This document shows, one piece after another, positions 13,829 to 22,917 of a stretch of 33,738 nt of DNA (position 1 is the stretch's first letter; the number at the start of each line of letters is the position of its first letter). The position numbers and the translations under genes are program-made. Source of the stretch: Caulobacter sp. HMWF025 (GTDB taxonomy: Bacteria; Pseudomonadota; Alphaproteobacteria; Caulobacterales; Caulobacteraceae); the NCBI RefSeq assembly GCF_003060965.1, contig NZ_QAII01000156.1, positions 28,678 to 62,415 of the forward strand, in the 5' to 3' direction. The notes under the pieces were generated by a model. That model was not told the origin of the DNA, made no database searches, and saw only the letters and a list, made by a program, of their open reading frames with translations.

Positions 13829-16297
13829 TCAGTTGGCGGGGCAGACGGCGTCGCCCTCGTTGGAGGCCAGGCTGATCTCGGTGAAGGCCATGGCGAAGCG
13901 TCCGGACGTCGACAGGGCGAACGGGGACGAAACGTGCGCCATATCGGCACCCTTGGCCTTGAAGCAGGACAATTTGATCTTGGCTGTACGCCATTCGCCG
14001 ATTTTCGCGCTGGAGAACGTTGACGTTACGTCTAGTCCGACATTGCAGGATTCGCCACAGCCGATCGCCATCGAAACCGGTCCGGTTGGCGCAACGTCAA
14101 CGCGGTAGCGCAGCATCACCGCCATGTCGCCCGTCGTCTGGCGCGACAGGTCGACCGGCTGGCCCAGAATGATCAGCGCCCCGTTGCCCTGCCCGCTCCA
14201 GTCGGCGAGTCGGGCATTCTCCTGGGCCCCCGCGTCGATGGCCTTCACCGACAGCGCTCCGGCCACATTGAGGGTCCAGGGCGGCGGCGCACGTCCCGCC
14301 ACGAAGTAGCGATCGACATTGACGGCGGCCGAAACCATGCCCGCATCCTCGGACAGGGGCCCCATCTTCACCGGCTTGGCGTAGCTCAGCCCGTAGCCAT
14401 AGGCGAACTGGGGGTCATAGCCCGCATCGCCGCGATTGAGCGGCACCTGATTGGCGCGCTTGGGCCAGGAAAAGGACAGCTTGCCGGAGAAGTCGTGACG
14501 GGCCTTGCCGGCCTTGTCGCCGACCAGGACATCGGCCACGCCGCCGCCCTCGCTGCCCGGCAGCCAGGCGGCCACAAAGGCGTCAGCGGCGTTGATCTCG
14601 GGATTGGCCCACATCGGCCGGCCGCTCAGGAACACCGCAACCACCGGGATCCCCTGGGCCTTCAGCGTCTTCATCAGCGCCAGGTCGGTCTTGTTGCCGG
14701 GCTGGTACTCGAGATGGGTCAGGTCTCCCTGGAACTCGGCATAGGGGTTCTCGCCGAAGACGACCACGGCGACGTCCGGCTTCTGCTTGAAGCTGCCATC
14801 CGTCGAAACCTCCGCCGATCCGCCTCCGGCTTTCAGGGCATCGGCGATGCCGCCATAGATCGACTGCCCGTTCGGGAAGTCGCTGTTCTTGTTCCCAGTC
14901 CCTTGCCAGGTCAGGGTCCAGCCGCCGGCCTGCTTGCCGATATTGTCTGCCCCGTCACCGGTCACCAGGACCCGGGCCGAACTCTTGATCGGCAGCACGC
15001 CCTGGTTCTTGAGCAGAACGAGCGACTTGCGGACCGCCTCGCGAGCAACTGCCCGATGGGCCGGTGCGCCGAGAAGGTCGAACCGGCCTTCCAGCGGGCG
15101 TTTGGCGTCGAACAGCCCGGCCTTGACCTTGACCCGCAGGACCCGGCGCACGGCGTCGTCCAGGCGGGCCATCGGGATGGTCCCGTCCTTGACCTGGGCC
15201 AGAGTGTTTTCGAACAGACCCTTCCAGCTGTCCGGGCCCATGACCATGTCCATGCCGGCGTTCCAGGCCTGCGGGCAATTGGTGTTGGTACAGCCCTCGA
15301 CCTGGCCGTGGGCGTTCCAGTCGCCCACAATAAAGCCTTCAAAGCCGAGCCGGCCCTTGAGCACGTCGGTCTGCAGGCTCTTGTTGCCCGTGTGCTTGAC
15401 GCCGTTCCAGCTCGAGAACGAGACCATCACCGTCAGGATGCCGGCCTCGACGGCGGGCGGATAGCCCTGGGCATGCAGACGGATCAGATCCTGCTCGGAG
15501 ACCAGGGCATCCCCCTGGTCCTTGCCACCGTCGGTGCCACCGTCTGCCAGGAAGTGCTTGGCCGAGCCCACCACGTGGTTTGAGGCCAGCGGTTGCCCAG
15601 CCTTGAGAACGCCCTGCAGTCCGAGCGTCATCGGACCTGCATAGAGCTTTGCGATCTCCGGATCCTCGGCATAGCCTTCATAGGTCCGCCCCCAGCGCTC
15701 GTCGCGGGGCACGGCCAGGGTCGGGCCGAAAGTCCAGTCTGCGCCGGTGGCCGCGACTTCCGTCGCCGTGACCTCACCGATCCGACGGATCAGGTCCGGA
15801 TCACGCGCTGCTCCCAGGCCAATGTTGTGCGGGAAAACCGTCGCCCCGACGACGTTGTTGTGCCCATGCACGGCGTCGATGCCGAAAATGATCGGGATGG
15901 CATTCTGGCCTTCGCGCTTTTCGAGGGCCACGGCGCGATAGGACTTGATCCACTCCACCCAGCGCGCGGCCGTCGCGCGGTCATTGCCGTCCGGCGCGGT
16001 ATTGCCGCCGGCCTCGACGGATCCGAGCGGGTATTTTTTCAGATCTTCCGGCGCGATGGCCGAGCCGTCGGCCATGATGGTTTGTCCGACCTTCTCCTCC
16101 AGGCTCATCCTGGCCATCAGGTCAGTGATAAAGGCTTCGGTTTTGGCATCCGTGATGGAAGCGGGGCTGGCTGCCTTGGGCCACAACTCCGGATGGGCCA
16201 CGCCGGACGGCGCCTGGGCAGCAGCAGTGGCGCTCAGCCCCCCGGCCACGAACAGGGCCAGGACCGATGCGGAGACGAGACGACGGCGAGCGAGCAT
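13829..16297 (-). CDS. Secreted GH3 beta-glucosidase / exo-beta-glucanase with ExoP-like C-terminal domain
   Basis: This 822-residue protein starts at ATG 16297 with a signal peptide (SASVLALFVAGGLSATAAAQA), so it acts in the periplasm or outside. The GH3 barrel includes MSLEEKVGQTIMAD, the GSAKHFLADGG motif (Lys247-His248) and EGFIVGDWNAHG, where Asp326 fits the catalytic nucleophile. The second GH3 domain has SLVLLKNQGVLPI and VAVFLSGRPMW. The last 160 or so residues look like the extra beta domain found in ExoP-type exo-1,3/1,4-beta-glucanases. Substrates are probably beta-gluco-oligosaccharides such as cellobiose. A promoter overlapped by a LacI-type operator lies upstream. It sits directly after the lacI-type regulator and before pyk, so released glucose would feed glk and the Entner-Doudoroff genes. 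Confidence 0.93.
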   Translation of the reverse strand: MLARRRLVSASVLALFVAGGLSATAAAQAPSGVAHPELWPKAASPASITDAKTEAFITDLMARMSLEEKVGQTIMADGSAIAPEDLKKYPLGSVEAGGNTAPDGNDRATAARWVEWIKSYRAVALEKREGQNAIPIIFGIDAVHGHNNVVGATVFPHNIGLGAARDPDLIRRIGEVTATEVAATGADWTFGPTLAVPRDERWGRTYEGYAEDPEIAKLYAGPMTLGLQGVLKAGQPLASNHVVGSAKHFLADGGTDGGKDQGDALVSEQDLIRLHAQGYPPAVEAGILTVMVSFSSWNGVKHTGNKSLQTDVLKGRLGFEGFIVGDWNAHGQVEGCTNTNCPQAWNAGMDMVMGPDSWKGLFENTLAQVKDGTIPMARLDDAVRRVLRVKVKAGLFDAKRPLEGRFDLLGAPAHRAVAREAVRKSLVLLKNQGVLPIKSSARVLVTGDGADNIGKQAGGWTLTWQGTGNKNSDFPNGQSIYGGIADALKAGGGSAEVSTDGSFKQKPDVAVVVFGENPYAEFQGDLTHLEYQPGNKTDLALMKTLKAQGIPVVAVFLSGRPMWANPEINAADAFVAAWLPGSEGGGVADVLVGDKAGKARHDFSGKLSFSWPKRANQVPLNRGDAGYDPQFAYGYGLSYAKPVKMGPLSEDAGMVSAAVNVDRYFVAGRAPPPWTLNVAGALSVKAIDAGAQENARLADWSGQGNGALIILGQPVDLSRQTTGDMAVMLRYRVDVAPTGPVSMAIGCGESCNVGLDVTSTFSSAKIGEWRTAKIKLSCFKAKGADMAHVSSPFALSTSGRFAMAFTEISLASNEGDAVCPAN

Positions 16298-16516
16298 GGT
16301 GTTTCCCGTAGAAAAGGACGGGCGGCCAGAGGCCGACCGCAAGCCAAGGACGTGACGACCCGCACGCGCTGCAGCGCACAGGACAGGCGACTTCAGATGT
16401 GCAGAAGGCCGGCCCTTGCGCCGGACAAACAGCCCTCGCGATCCCGGGATGGGGATCGGGAAATGGCGCTTCCTCCTGCAGCCACACCTTTGGTGTGACC
16501 ATCATTGTTCAGTGGA

Positions 16517-16532
16517 ATGACAACGTAGTCAG
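16517..16532. promoter_or_regulatory. LacI-type operator, glucosidase promoter
   Basis: The sequence ATGACAACGTAGTCAG matches the perfect palindrome found before zwf (22696-22711) at 14 of 16 positions and keeps the central CG typical of LacI-family operators. It lies between the lacI-type gene and the GH3 glucosidase and overlaps the latter's -10 element. Confidence 0.65.
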
Positions 16533-16545
16533 ACAGCGCTGTCAA
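16517..16545 (-). promoter_or_regulatory. Sigma-70-like promoter for the GH3 glucosidase gene
   Basis: Read on the minus strand, a perfect -35 TTGACA (16545-16540) is followed after exactly 17 nt by TGTCAT (16522-16517) as the -10. The start of transcription would be near 16510, about 210 nt before the ATG at 16297. The -10 and part of the spacer lie inside the LacI-type operator at 16517-16532, so a bound repressor would block the polymerase. A second 12-bp palindrome, GACAGCGCTGTC (16532-16543), overlaps the -35 and spacer. Confidence 0.6.
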
Positions 16546-16561
16546 CTACAATCTTGTCTGA

Positions 16562-17602
16562 CTAGCCGTTCGTCAGACCCAGTCTGGGGCTGGGGCCCGT
16601 GGACTCCCGGACCACCAGTTCAAAATCCAGCAGGCGTGAGGGCGGTCGCGCGCCCTCGTCCCAGGTGACGCCTGTCAGCAGCATGTCGGCCGCCGCCCCC
16701 GCCATGGCGGCGATCGGCTGGCGGACCGTCGTCAGTTGCGGCCAGGTCACCTTGGCGCCCGGTGTGTCGTCGAAGCCGGCCACAGAAAGGGTTTCCGGCA
16801 CGTTCAGGCGCAGACGGTTGGCAACGGCCATGACGCCAAGGGCCATGTCGTCGTTGCTGGCAAAGACCGCCGTGGGTCGGTCCTCGTCGCTGAGCAGACG
16901 CTCAGCGGCTTCAAAACCGGAACGGAATGAGAAGTACCCCTGCTCCATTCGCTCAGGACGTACCGGCAGGCCGGCATCGCCCATGGCATCGACAAAGCCC
17001 TGCCGCCGCAGATGGGTCGCCCCGTGATCCGGGTGTCCGAGGATGAAGCCGATATCCTTATGGCCAAGATCTATGAGGTGACGGGTCATCTCATAGGCCG
17101 CAAGCCGGTCGTCCATGCCGACCCGCGCCGAGCGGTCGAGATCCGAGCCCGGCGAGATCCGCACAAAAGGGATGTCCTCGCGTTCGAGGGCGTCCATGAC
17201 GATCGCGTTGTCGCAGACCGGGGCGGTGAGGATCACCCCGTCCATCCGCAGATTGGCCAGCATCGGCGCGACCTGCGCCTCAACGTCGTCGGCCGTGGAG
17301 TCGAGGGGCTCGACGATCAGGTGATACCCCTCCTCCCGGCAGCGCGCGATCGCGCCAAGCTGGACGTCGGTGATGTAGCCGGGGCTGGGGTTGTCGAAGA
17401 AGACGCCGATCAGATAGGCCTTCGAGCCCGCAAGGCTGCGGGCCGAGATGTTGGGCCGGTAGTTCAGGGTGGCGACTGCGGCCTGGACCCGGTCTCGGGT
17501 GTCAGCCTTGACGTTGGGCTCGCGGTTCAAGACCCTCGAGACGGTCTTGATCGAGACGCCCGACAGGCGGGCGACGTCGTGGATCGTGATCTTCGAGCTC
17601 AA
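16562..17602 (-). CDS. LacI-family transcriptional regulator of the glucose/gluco-oligosaccharide genes
   Basis: This LacI/GalR-family protein has about 346 residues. Its N-terminal helix-turn-helix and hinge read TIHDVARLSGVSIKTVSRVL, and the periplasmic-binding-like sensor domain follows (AYLIGVFFDNPSPGYI; VFASNDDMALGVM; SVAGFDDTPGAKVTWPQLTTVRQP). I chose the TTG at 17602 because GAGGGG lies 5 nt before it. The frame stays open to another TTG at 17644, which has no ribosome binding site and would add 14 residues; no ATG precedes the DNA-binding domain. It lies after glk and before the GH3 glucosidase. A 16-bp operator lies 49 nt upstream (17651-17666), implying self-control. The likely inducer is glucose, a phosphorylated derivative or a gluco-oligosaccharide; this is not visible from the sequence. 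Confidence 0.9.
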   Translation of the reverse strand: MSSKITIHDVARLSGVSIKTVSRVLNREPNVKADTRDRVQAAVATLNYRPNISARSLAGSKAYLIGVFFDNPSPGYITDVQLGAIARCREEGYHLIVEPLDSTADDVEAQVAPMLANLRMDGVILTAPVCDNAIVMDALEREDIPFVRISPGSDLDRSARVGMDDRLAAYEMTRHLIDLGHKDIGFILGHPDHGATHLRRQGFVDAMGDAGLPVRPERMEQGYFSFRSGFEAAERLLSDEDRPTAVFASNDDMALGVMAVANRLRLNVPETLSVAGFDDTPGAKVTWPQLTTVRQPIAAMAGAAADMLLTGVTWDEGARPPSRLLDFELVVRESTGPSPRLGLTNG

Positions 17603-17650
17603 GTCCGCCCCTCGCAGTGCCGATTCGTCCGGCTTGTCAGGCAATAAGCC

Positions 17651-17666
17651 ATGACAGCCTTGTCAT
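17651..17666. promoter_or_regulatory. LacI-type operator upstream of the regulator gene
   Basis: ATGACAGCCTTGTCAT has perfect 6-bp arms (ATGACA/TGTCAT) and matches the zwf operator at 14 of 16 positions. It lies between glk and the lacI-type gene. A further 8-bp palindrome, AAGCGCTT (17680-17687), sits 13 nt beyond it. Confidence 0.65.
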
Positions 17667-17704
17667 GGCCACTCCCTGCAAGCGCTTAAGGCACCGGGAT
17701 CGCG

Positions 17705-18700
17705 TCAGGAAATCGAGGCGCGACCTTCCGGCGTCATCGCCACCGCAGCGCCGATGAGGGCGGTGTGCGGGTGAAGGATCACGTGGGTCGGGATCGCCTT
17801 CATGTAGTCAACGAAACGACCCTTGGCCTCAAAGCGGGCCCGGAACGGACCGTGTTCAAGCTGCTCAATGATCCGGGGGCCGATCCCGCCGGCAATGAAC
17901 ACGCCACCCCGGGCTCCGAGCGCCAGGGCGATATCCCCGGCCGTCGACCCCAGGATCGCGGCGAAGCGCTCGACCGTGGCCGCGCAGTCGATGCAACCTT
18001 CCAGCGCCCGCTCGGTGATCTGCTTGGCCGACAGCGGCTCGACGTCACGGCCTTCGGCATCGCCGAGGGCCACATGCAGGTCTTCCATACCGGGGCCCGA
18101 AAGAATGCGCTCCACTGAAACGCGGCCAAACTTCTTGGCCAGAAGACGCAGGATCTCGATCTCGACCTCGTCGGTCGGGGCAAAGGCGATGTGGCCGCCT
18201 TCCGTCGTCAGCGGGGTATCGACCCCATGGCGGCGTGCCATGCCGGCGACCCCGAACCCGGTGCCCGGGCCGAGGATCGCCAGATCCCCCTCACCCGAGG
18301 TCGGAAGCGGGCCAATCTGGCGGAGATCCTTCGGCGACAGACGCGGCGCAGCCAGGGCCTGGGCGGTGAAGTCGTTGATCAGGGTTGCCTGACGGAAGCC
18401 GCCCGCGCGACGCAGGCTGTCCTCGGAAATCCTCCAGTCCAGATTGGTCATGTGGACGGTGCCGTGCTCGATCGGACCGGCCACAGCCACAACCGCCTGG
18501 TCCGGGTGCTTGACCCCGACCTTGGCGAGGTAGTGCTCGATCGCCTCCTCGGCCGTGCCGTAGTCCCCGCCCTTATAGGCGGTGGGCTCGATCAGGCGCG
18601 GATCCGGGCCGTCGAACTCCACCAGCGCGAACCGCGCATTGGTCCCACCGATGTCACCGACCAGGCCAAGCCCGCCGTCCTTCAAGCCGTTCATATGCAT
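17705..18700 (-). CDS. glk: Glucokinase
   Basis: This 331-residue enzyme is of the bacterial Glk family and phosphorylates glucose with ATP to glucose 6-phosphate. Motifs include the phosphate loop LVGDIGGTNARFALVE, LINDFTAQALA with the catalytic Asp, LGPGTGFGVAGM, TTEGGHIAFAP and GGVFIAGGIGPRI. The start at 18700 (MHM) is 8 nt after the edd stop. GAGGAAG lies close to this ATG and is better spaced for the second ATG at 18694, so the true start may be two residues shorter. It is the last gene of the zwf-pgl-edd-glk operon and supplies the substrate for Zwf. Confidence 0.95.
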   Translation of the reverse strand: MHMNGLKDGGLGLVGDIGGTNARFALVEFDGPDPRLIEPTAYKGGDYGTAEEAIEHYLAKVGVKHPDQAVVAVAGPIEHGTVHMTNLDWRISEDSLRRAGGFRQATLINDFTAQALAAPRLSPKDLRQIGPLPTSGEGDLAILGPGTGFGVAGMARRHGVDTPLTTEGGHIAFAPTDEVEIEILRLLAKKFGRVSVERILSGPGMEDLHVALGDAEGRDVEPLSAKQITERALEGCIDCAATVERFAAILGSTAGDIALALGARGGVFIAGGIGPRIIEQLEHGPFRARFEAKGRFVDYMKAIPTHVILHPHTALIGAAVAMTPEGRASIS

Positions 18701-18708
18701 CCGCTTCC

Positions 18709-20520
<1,812 letters not shown>

Positions 20521-20524
20521 GGCG

Positions 20525-21217
20525 CTACTCGGCCCAAAGGATACGGACCGGCACGCGGTCCTGGTTGAGAATGGCGGCAACCGGCAAGGCAGGATCGACA
20601 GGGGCCTGAAGGAGGTCCCGCTTGGCCTGCCCTGTGACGAGCAGAACGATCAGCGAGGTCTGGGTCAGGGCCGCAAGGGTGAGGCTCAGACGCAGCAGAT
20701 CCGGGGCCGGCTGGCCGGCGGGCACCGCGAGGACCAGACGGTCGGTCGCCGGGTCGAGTCCCTCAGCCAGGGCGATCGAGCCCGGAAACAGCGACGCGAA
20801 GTGACCATCCCCGCCAACGCCCAGGACCACCACACCAAACGGCAAGGCCTCTGCGACGCCGGCCTCGGCGGCCTTGGCCGCCGCGTCGAAGCCAAGTCCT
20901 TCGAAGAAGAGCGGTGCAAAGCGGGCAGAGGCGGCCTGCCCCTTCAGCAGATGCCGGCGCACCAGTCCCTCATTGCTGCTGGCATCCGACGGCGGCACAA
21001 AGCGCTCGTCGGTCAGGGTCACGGTGACCTTGTCCCACGGAGCCGCCAGGGTCGACATGCGCTCATAGACCGGGGCCGGGGTGGATCCCCCGGTTGCGGC
21101 AAAGCCCGCCTTGCCGTTGGCGTTCACAGCCTCGGTCAGGGTCGTGACCAGCAAGGCCGCTGCGGCGTCGTAGAGCGCCTCGCGGCTCGCAAAGGTCTCG
21201 ATCGTCGGCAGGCTCAT
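20525..21217 (-). CDS. pgl: 6-Phosphogluconolactonase
   Basis: This 230-residue protein of the DevB/SOL-type family hydrolyses 6-phosphogluconolactone, the product of Zwf, to 6-phosphogluconate. Signatures are [34 protein letters not shown] and [16 protein letters not shown]. It starts at ATG 21217, 2 nt after the zwf stop, with GGAAGG 8 nt upstream. It is followed by edd with a 4-nt gap. Its place between zwf and edd is the order of the pathway. Confidence 0.95.
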   Translation of the reverse strand: MSLPTIETFASREALYDAAAALLVTTLTEAVNANGKAGFAATGGSTPAPVYERMSTLAAPWDKVTVTLTDERFVPPSDASSNEGLVRRHLLKGQAASARFAPLFFEGLGFDAAAKAAEAGVAEALPFGVVVLGVGGDGHFASLFPGSIALAEGLDPATDRLVLAVPAGQPAPDLLRLSLTLAALTQTSLIVLLVTGQAKRDLLQAPVDPALPVAAILNQDRVPVRILWAE

Positions 21218-21219
21218 GA

Positions 21220-22674
21220 TCAGGCCTTCCACGCACGCCCACCGGGCGCGATGAGGCCGTTGGACGACTGCGGACCCCAGGTTCCGGCCGCATAGGGCGC
21301 GGGTTCGATATTGGCTTCGACCCAGGCGGCAGAAACGCCGTCAATGAACTTCCAGGCCTGCTCCACCTCGTCGCGGCGCACGAACAGCGTGCGGTCGCCG
21401 CGGAACACGTCGAGGAACAGCTTTTCGTAGGCGATGCGACGACGGCCGCCGCTCTGACTAAACGACAGGGACAGCGGCAGCGACTGCAGCCGCATCCCCT
21501 CCTCCGACAGGCCCGGACGCTTGTTCATCAGGGTCAGAACGATGTTTTCGTCGGGTTGCAGGTCGATGACCAGCCGGTTGGCGACCAGATCTCCATCGGT
21601 GGCCTCGCCGAAGATGTTGTGCGGCAGGGCCTTGAACTGCACGACGATCTGGGTGCGGCGATCCGGAAGGTTCTTGCCGGTGCGCAGGAAAAACGGCACG
21701 CCGTCCCACCGCCAGTTGTCGATGGCCACCTTCATGGCCACGAAGGTTTCGGTCTTGCTGGGCTTGCCCACCTCGTCGAGATAGCCTGCCCGGGCTCCGC
21801 CCTCGACGACGCCGGCCACGTATTGGCCACGCACCGTGTCATGCGCCACCGACTCCTTAGTGAAGCGGCGCAGCGAGCGGAGAACCTTGACCTTTTCGTC
21901 GCGCACCGCGTCTGGATCGAAGCCGGAGGGAGCCTCCATGGCGACCAGGCAAAGCAGTTGCAGCATATGGTTCTGCACCATGTCCCGCAGCGCGCCATAC
22001 TCGTCGTAATAGGGCCAGCGGTCGCCGACCTTTTCCGTCTCGGCGATCGTAATCTGGACGTGATCGATGGTGTTGCGATCCCAGAGGGGCTCGAACAGCA
22101 CATTGGCAAAGCGCAGGGCCGTCAGGTTCTGGACCGTTTCCTTGCCCAGATAGTGATCGATCCGGAAGATCTGGCTTTCGCTGACCACCGCACCGACGGC
22201 GGCGTTGGTCTTGTGCGAGCTCTCAAGATCTCGGCCGATCGGCTTCTCCAGCACCAGCCGGGTCTCGGGACCGGTCAGGCCGGCGGCCTGCAGCGCCGCA
22301 CAGGCGGGACCGTAAAGGCTGGGCGACAGGGAGAAGAAGATGACCAGCGAGCCATGCTCGCCGATGCGCTCGGCCAGGGACGCCGCACCTTCGGCCTTGG
22401 TGATGTCGACCGAGATGTAGTCCAGCCGGGCGGCCAGACGGGCCCAGGCGGCCTCTTCGACCGTCGCGCGCTTGCCCAGCTGTTCGCGGATCAGCGCCTT
22501 GTAGCTGTCGGCATCGTGGTCACCGCGCGCGACGCCAACGATCCTCAGATCATGTGGCAGGAGGCGGTCGACCTCGAGAAAATACAGAGATGGCAGCAGC
22601 ATACGCAGGGCCAGATCGCCGGCACCGCCCAACAGAACCAGCACCTCGCGGCCATTTTCGCCGTCGTTCGTCAT
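21220..22674 (-). CDS. zwf: Glucose-6-phosphate 1-dehydrogenase
   Basis: This 484-residue enzyme oxidises glucose 6-phosphate to 6-phosphogluconolactone, reducing NADP or NAD. The active-site signature RIDHYLGKETVQNL is complete, and ALRFANVLFEPLWDRNTIDHVQI and the FLRTGKNLP region are typical. The coenzyme loop reads LGGAGDLALRMLLPSL. The commoner form is GASGDL followed by RK, so the Lys next to the Arg is Met here, which may affect NADP preference. I chose ATG 22674 with AGGGTGGAAG upstream; a GTG at 22692 would add six residues but lies only 3 nt from the operator. It is the first gene of zwf-pgl-edd-glk, with a perfect operator 22 nt before its start. Confidence 0.95.
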   Translation of the reverse strand: MTNDGENGREVLVLLGGAGDLALRMLLPSLYFLEVDRLLPHDLRIVGVARGDHDADSYKALIREQLGKRATVEEAAWARLAARLDYISVDITKAEGAASLAERIGEHGSLVIFFSLSPSLYGPACAALQAAGLTGPETRLVLEKPIGRDLESSHKTNAAVGAVVSESQIFRIDHYLGKETVQNLTALRFANVLFEPLWDRNTIDHVQITIAETEKVGDRWPYYDEYGALRDMVQNHMLQLLCLVAMEAPSGFDPDAVRDEKVKVLRSLRRFTKESVAHDTVRGQYVAGVVEGGARAGYLDEVGKPSKTETFVAMKVAIDNWRWDGVPFFLRTGKNLPDRRTQIVVQFKALPHNIFGEATDGDLVANRLVIDLQPDENIVLTLMNKRPGLSEEGMRLQSLPLSLSFSQSGGRRRIAYEKLFLDVFRGDRTLFVRRDEVEQAWKFIDGVSAAWVEANIEPAPYAAGTWGPQSSNGLIAPGGRAWKA

Positions 22675-22695
22675 ATCCACTAGATCTTCCACCCT

Positions 22696-22711
22696 ATGAC
22701 AACGTTGTCAT
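22696..22711. promoter_or_regulatory. Perfect LacI-type operator before zwf
   Basis: ATGACAACGTTGTCAT is a perfect 16-bp palindrome with a central CG. Its edge lies 21 nt before the zwf ATG, so it would sit in or near the transcription start. Similar sites occur before the lacI-type gene and the GH3 glucosidase. Confidence 0.75.
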
Positions 22712-22754
22712 GGCACGCCCGCGCGCGCTTGGCAAGCGGCTGTCGATCAACGTT

Positions 22755-22774
22755 CCGCCCGGGAAGTCGGGCGG
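22755..22774 (-). terminator. Hairpin between the flagellar operon and zwf
   Basis: A 7-bp perfect stem, CCGCCCG (22755-22761) with CGGGCGG (22768-22774), has a 6-nt loop. It lies about 144 nt past the end of the TPR gene and about 80 nt before zwf. It could end the flagellar transcript or form part of the zwf leader; no T-run follows. The rest of 22712-22917 shows no other clear signal. Confidence 0.4.
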
Positions 22775-22917
22775 CTCCTAACTAGGCCAAACGCGGGGTT
22801 GCCGCCATAAGACCAATCCTGTTTTGGAGACGGCTTTCGTCAATAACGTGCCCGGGACGAAATCACCGTGCTGAAGAGGCCACGTATCGAGCGGAACAGG
22901 GAAAGATCGCCCCTGCC

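Noticed and set aside
14495-15583. Open frame of 362 codons on the plus strand opposite the GH3 gene
   Set aside because: It is antisense to a clear GH3 enzyme and has no ribosome binding site or domain.
21556-22683. Open frame of 375 codons on the plus strand opposite zwf
   Set aside because: It is antisense to a certain zwf gene, with low-complexity composition and no family motif.
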